Of a stretch of DNA of 64,000 nucleotides, positions 61,550 through 64,000 are shown in pieces. The stretch covers positions 1-64,000 of the forward strand of contig JAEDJA010000007.1 of NCBI GenBank assembly GCA_016296575.1. Reading direction: 5' to 3'. The translations under genes were made by a program, and so were the position numbers. The DNA is from Treponema sp. (lineage in GTDB: Bacteria > Spirochaetota > Spirochaetia > Treponematales > Treponemataceae). A model generated the notes under the pieces. It worked only from the letters and a program-made list of their open reading frames with translations, was not told where the DNA came from and made no database searches. Every line of letters starts with the position of its first letter. Position 1 is the first letter of the stretch.

Positions 61550-63715
61550 ATGGAATATATATCAGTAAAAGATGCTTCTGAAAAATTTATGATTTCAGAA
61601 AGGCGTATACAAAAACTTTGTGAAACAAACAGAATAAAAGGTAGTACCATGGTTAGTGGTGTTTGGCTTATTCCAGAAAATGCAACAAAACCAAAAGATG
61701 AAAGATTCAATGAGATTCCAGAAGCAAAACATATTTTATCATTAAGTGAATTGTGTAATGAGTTGTCCATTTCTATTGCTACAGGAAGAAATTGGATAAA
61801 ACTAGGTAAACTAAATCCAAACTATACAGAAACCCATATACCTTATTTTGAAAGAAAAGATGTTAATATATTATTGCAAAATCTTAAAACGGGAGAAAAT
61901 AAAGCATTAAAAAGTCGAAGAAATAAAAAATTTATTTCTGGTAATACATTATACAATTCTTATGTTTCTGAATATTGCACAAATAAAGCTGTATTCGAAA
62001 ATCTGTTAACAATAATAACTAATGAGAAAGTAATATTATCCTCTAACATTATTTCACTTCTTGTTGCAGATTGTGCTCTAAAACTATTTGCTTACAAAAA
62101 CAAATTAGTTGTGGACGAAAAGAAGAATCTGTTGTTGTGTTTCTTAGAGGAAAAATTTTCTGTTGGGGAATATGATAAATTAGTTTTAGACTTAATTGAA
62201 AATAAAGAAGATGCAATTTCTTTTTGTAAAAATAATTATCATATTTTTGATAAAAAGTATGTTTATGAACCAAATGAAGATATTTTAGGTTTGATTTATA
62301 TTTCCTGTAATAATATTGGAAATAGAAAAGCTACGGGTTCCTATTACACTCCAACCAAAGTAGTAAAAAACTTAATTGAAAAACTGAATATTGAAAAAGG
62401 AAAAAAAATTTTAGATCCTTGTTGTGGGACAGGGAATTTTCTTCTACAGTTACCAGAACATATTTCGTTTGATTGTATTTATGGAAATGATTTAGATACC
62501 ACTAGTATTAAAATTACAAAATTAAACATGGCTTTGAAATATAATGCATCTGTAAAAGAGATTTCTGAACATATTACTGAACTAAATTATTTATTATCTT
62601 TTAAAAATAAAGGTTTTGATTACATAATCGGAAATCCTCCATGGGGGTATGAATTTTCAGATAATGAAAAGATATTACTAAAAAAAGTATATAAATCAAC
62701 TTCTGGAAAAAATATAGAATCTTATAATCTTTTTGTTGAACAGGCATTAAATCATATAACAAAAAATGGACACATTGCATTTGTTCTTCCAGAGGCAATA
62801 TTAAATGTGAAAGCGCATACAGGAATAAGGAAGATAATATTACATAATACATCGATAAAAAATCTTGATTATCTTGGAAATGCCTTTGATGGAGTACAAT
62901 GTCCTTGTATCATTTTAGATTTAGAATATACACATACAAATCTTTCTACAAAAGGATTGAAAGTAACAAATAAAGAAAACTCATTTATTATAAACACAGA
63001 GCGAAACATTACTTCAGATTTTTTTAGTTTTCTAACAACAGATGAAGAGTATGATATATTGTGTAAGATTAAGAATATCAAAAATGTTTGTTATCTATAT
63101 GGGAACTCTGACTTTGCGTTGGGAATTGTTACAGGAAATAACAATGAGTATATTTCGAATAAAAAAACAGAGGAAAATGAGATAGTGTTAAAAGGTTCAG
63201 ATATATATAAATTTCACACTAACAGTGCAAATAATTATATAATTTTTGAGCCTGAAAATTTTCAACAAGTGGCACCGATATATATGTATAGGGCAAAAGA
63301 AAAATTGCTTTATCGTTTTATAAGCAATCAACTTGTATTTGCTTATGATGATAAGCAAACGCTTTCATTAAATAGCTGCAATATTGTAATTCCAAAAATT
63401 CCTGGCATAAGTATAAAATACGTATTAGCTATTCTTAATTCAAGAATAGCACAGTTTCTTTTCAAGAAGGAGTTTAATTCTATAAAAGTTCTTAGATTTC
63501 ATATAGAAAATATTCCAATTCCTAACGTAGACCTTGTTACACAAGATAAGATTATATCCATTACTGAAAAACTGATTATGGGACTTAATTTGAAAGAAGC
63601 AGAAGAAACATATGATGAGTTAGATAAACAAATCTCAAACCTCTTTAACTTGGATTTAAGGGAAATTGATGTAATAAGAAATGCTGTAGATGGAGAAAAC
63701 AAATTTTTAGCCTGA
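61550..63715 (+). CDS. N6-adenine DNA methyltransferase, TaqI/Eco57I-type, with N-terminal HTH-like segments
   Basis: A 721-residue protein. Residues about 1-45 and 60-110 each resemble an excisionase/MerR-like helix-turn-helix (SVKDASEKFMISERRIQKLC; LSLSELCNELSISIATGRNW). A helical region follows to about 255. The methyltransferase core has SYYTPTKVVKNLIEKL, SAM motif I DPCCGTGNFLL (near 287) and catalytic motif IV GNPPWGYEF (near 363). The C-terminal 250 residues resemble a TaqI-type target-recognition domain (VLAILNSRIAQFLFKKEF). It probably belongs to a restriction-modification or phage-defence system. Composition is far more A+T-rich than neighbouring genes, suggesting acquisition. Confidence 0.85.
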   Translation: MEYISVKDASEKFMISERRIQKLCETNRIKGSTMVSGVWLIPENATKPKDERFNEIPEAKHILSLSELCNELSISIATGRNWIKLGKLNPNYTETHIPYFERKDVNILLQNLKTGENKALKSRRNKKFISGNTLYNSYVSEYCTNKAVFENLLTIITNEKVILSSNIISLLVADCALKLFAYKNKLVVDEKKNLLLCFLEEKFSVGEYDKLVLDLIENKEDAISFCKNNYHIFDKKYVYEPNEDILGLIYISCNNIGNRKATGSYYTPTKVVKNLIEKLNIEKGKKILDPCCGTGNFLLQLPEHISFDCIYGNDLDTTSIKITKLNMALKYNASVKEISEHITELNYLLSFKNKGFDYIIGNPPWGYEFSDNEKILLKKVYKSTSGKNIESYNLFVEQALNHITKNGHIAFVLPEAILNVKAHTGIRKIILHNTSIKNLDYLGNAFDGVQCPCIILDLEYTHTNLSTKGLKVTNKENSFIINTERNITSDFFSFLTTDEEYDILCKIKNIKNVCYLYGNSDFALGIVTGNNNEYISNKKTEENEIVLKGSDIYKFHTNSANNYIIFEPENFQQVAPIYMYRAKEKLLYRFISNQLVFAYDDKQTLSLNSCNIVIPKIPGISIKYVLAILNSRIAQFLFKKEFNSIKVLRFHIENIPIPNVDLVTQDKIISITEKLIMGLNLKEAEETYDELDKQISNLFNLDLREIDVIRNAVDGENKFLA

Positions 63716-63716
63716 T

Positions 63717-64000
63717 TTATAAGATCTTTTTTGCTTTTTCTTTAACTGCTTTTACTACATTAATATCATCGACTAAAAATGGTTTTAGTTCTTCTTCTGT
63801 CATAAAGACTTGACCTTCAAAAACTTCTGTCCCCTTATTGCCAGTGTTTTCATTTCTATGCTGAGAAATAAGTTTACCAGTTTTTTGTAATTCATCACTT
63901 GAAATTATCCAATATAGTAATTTATCGCGACAAACTCCAATCCAGATAAAGACATCACAACATGATGGTTTTAGCTGCTGAAAGTGATATTTAAAAGAAT
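63717..64000 (-). CDS. 3' end of a gene convergent with the methyltransferase (partial)
   Basis: The minus-strand frame stays open from the window edge (64000) to a TAA at 63717-63719, about 93 residues. It ends one base from the methyltransferase stop. The visible part reads like an alpha/beta enzyme end (DVFIWIGVCRDKLLYWII, then LISQHRNENTGNKG) with a Lys-rich C-terminus (VKAVKEKAKKIL). By position it could be the cognate restriction endonuclease, but no PD-(D/E)XK or HNH motif is visible in this fragment, so that is inference. The same high A+T content links it to the methyltransferase. Confidence 0.6.
   Translation of the reverse strand, partial: SFKYHFQQLKPSCCDVFIWIGVCRDKLLYWIISSDELQKTGKLISQHRNENTGNKGTEVFEGQVFMTEEELKPFLVDDINVVKAVKEKAKKIL

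Noticed and set aside
1..64000. tRNA, rRNA, CRISPR arrays, prophage or a replication origin
   Set aside because: None could be recognised on either strand by eye; short or divergent RNAs cannot be excluded without a covariance search.

Overview
The window reads as chromosome from a host- or rumen-type spirochaete, most likely a Treponema. Supporting features are the moderately A+T-rich coding style, a PheS of the archaeal/eukaryal type (known for spirochaetes), ClpA/ClpS, a bactofilin-M23 shape module, several c-di-GMP proteins, many genes for secreted, lipo- and outer-membrane proteins, and a large conserved protein (50968-52551) resembling spirochaete-restricted families. The genus is an inference; no rRNA or tRNA gene is visible to confirm it.

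Layout. 114-6276 (+): a SpoT/Mesh1-like HD hydrolase, a polyprenyl diphosphate synthase, a large PAS/GGDEF/EAL protein, a TPR protein and an RseC-like protein. 6282-16406 (-): DUF2812 plus PadR regulator, then a long run of RluA-type pseudouridine synthase, RpiA, AroD-AroE fusion, PASTA protein, Fmt, SPOR protein, small membrane protein and a membrane-bound EAL protein. 16407-17404: a 143-bp inverted-repeat element holding REP-like units, a small membrane protein, and a regulatory region with two perfect palindromes. 17405-20707 (+): a sugar ABC importer (binding lipoprotein, terminator-like attenuator, two permeases, no ATPase). 20816-23460 (+): RNA methyltransferase, TetR and PlsC-like acyltransferase. 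23472-30685 (-): outer-membrane protein, a long imperfect palindrome, ASCH protein, unknown genes, clpA-clpS, TPM-TPM-LemA. 30870-36777 (+): Tex, then an unknown large lipoprotein/outer-membrane protein pair. 36787-39752 (-): YaaR, bactofilin, M23 peptidase, MurB. 39887-41290: RpoN. 41522-47940: DUF362 ferredoxin protein, GH3-family glycosidase, MATE exporter, PheS.

48534-58672 (-) is the most striking part. An acyl carrier protein is followed by an apparent operon of hotdog dehydratase, 4HBT thioesterase, LolA-like protein, MMPL exporter, DUF3261-like lipoprotein, second hotdog dehydratase and FabG-type ketoreductase. This is the gene order of the tailoring and export half of aryl polyene (APE) clusters, but with no ketosynthase, acyltransferase or ammonia lyase. 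The run continues with no gap into an unknown protein, a GAF-GGDEF diguanylate cyclase, a rhomboid protease and a secreted protein. A GH3 (auxin-conjugase-like) adenylating enzyme is divergently transcribed from the ACP gene, with overlapping promoters, and is followed by a HAD phosphatase. This looks like a split or divergent polyene/lipid pathway.

61267-64000 differs in texture (very A+T-rich) and carries an N6-adenine DNA methyltransferase with an N-terminal pair of HTH-like segments, plus the 3' end of a convergent gene cut by the window edge: a probable acquired restriction-modification or defence locus.

Several genes (clpS, murB, the methyltransferase, possibly tex, the GH3 glycosidase and the RNA methyltransferase) have a -10-like box only 6-15 bases from the start codon, suggesting leaderless or near-leaderless mRNAs. 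All assignments come from reading motifs and context; no database search was run.
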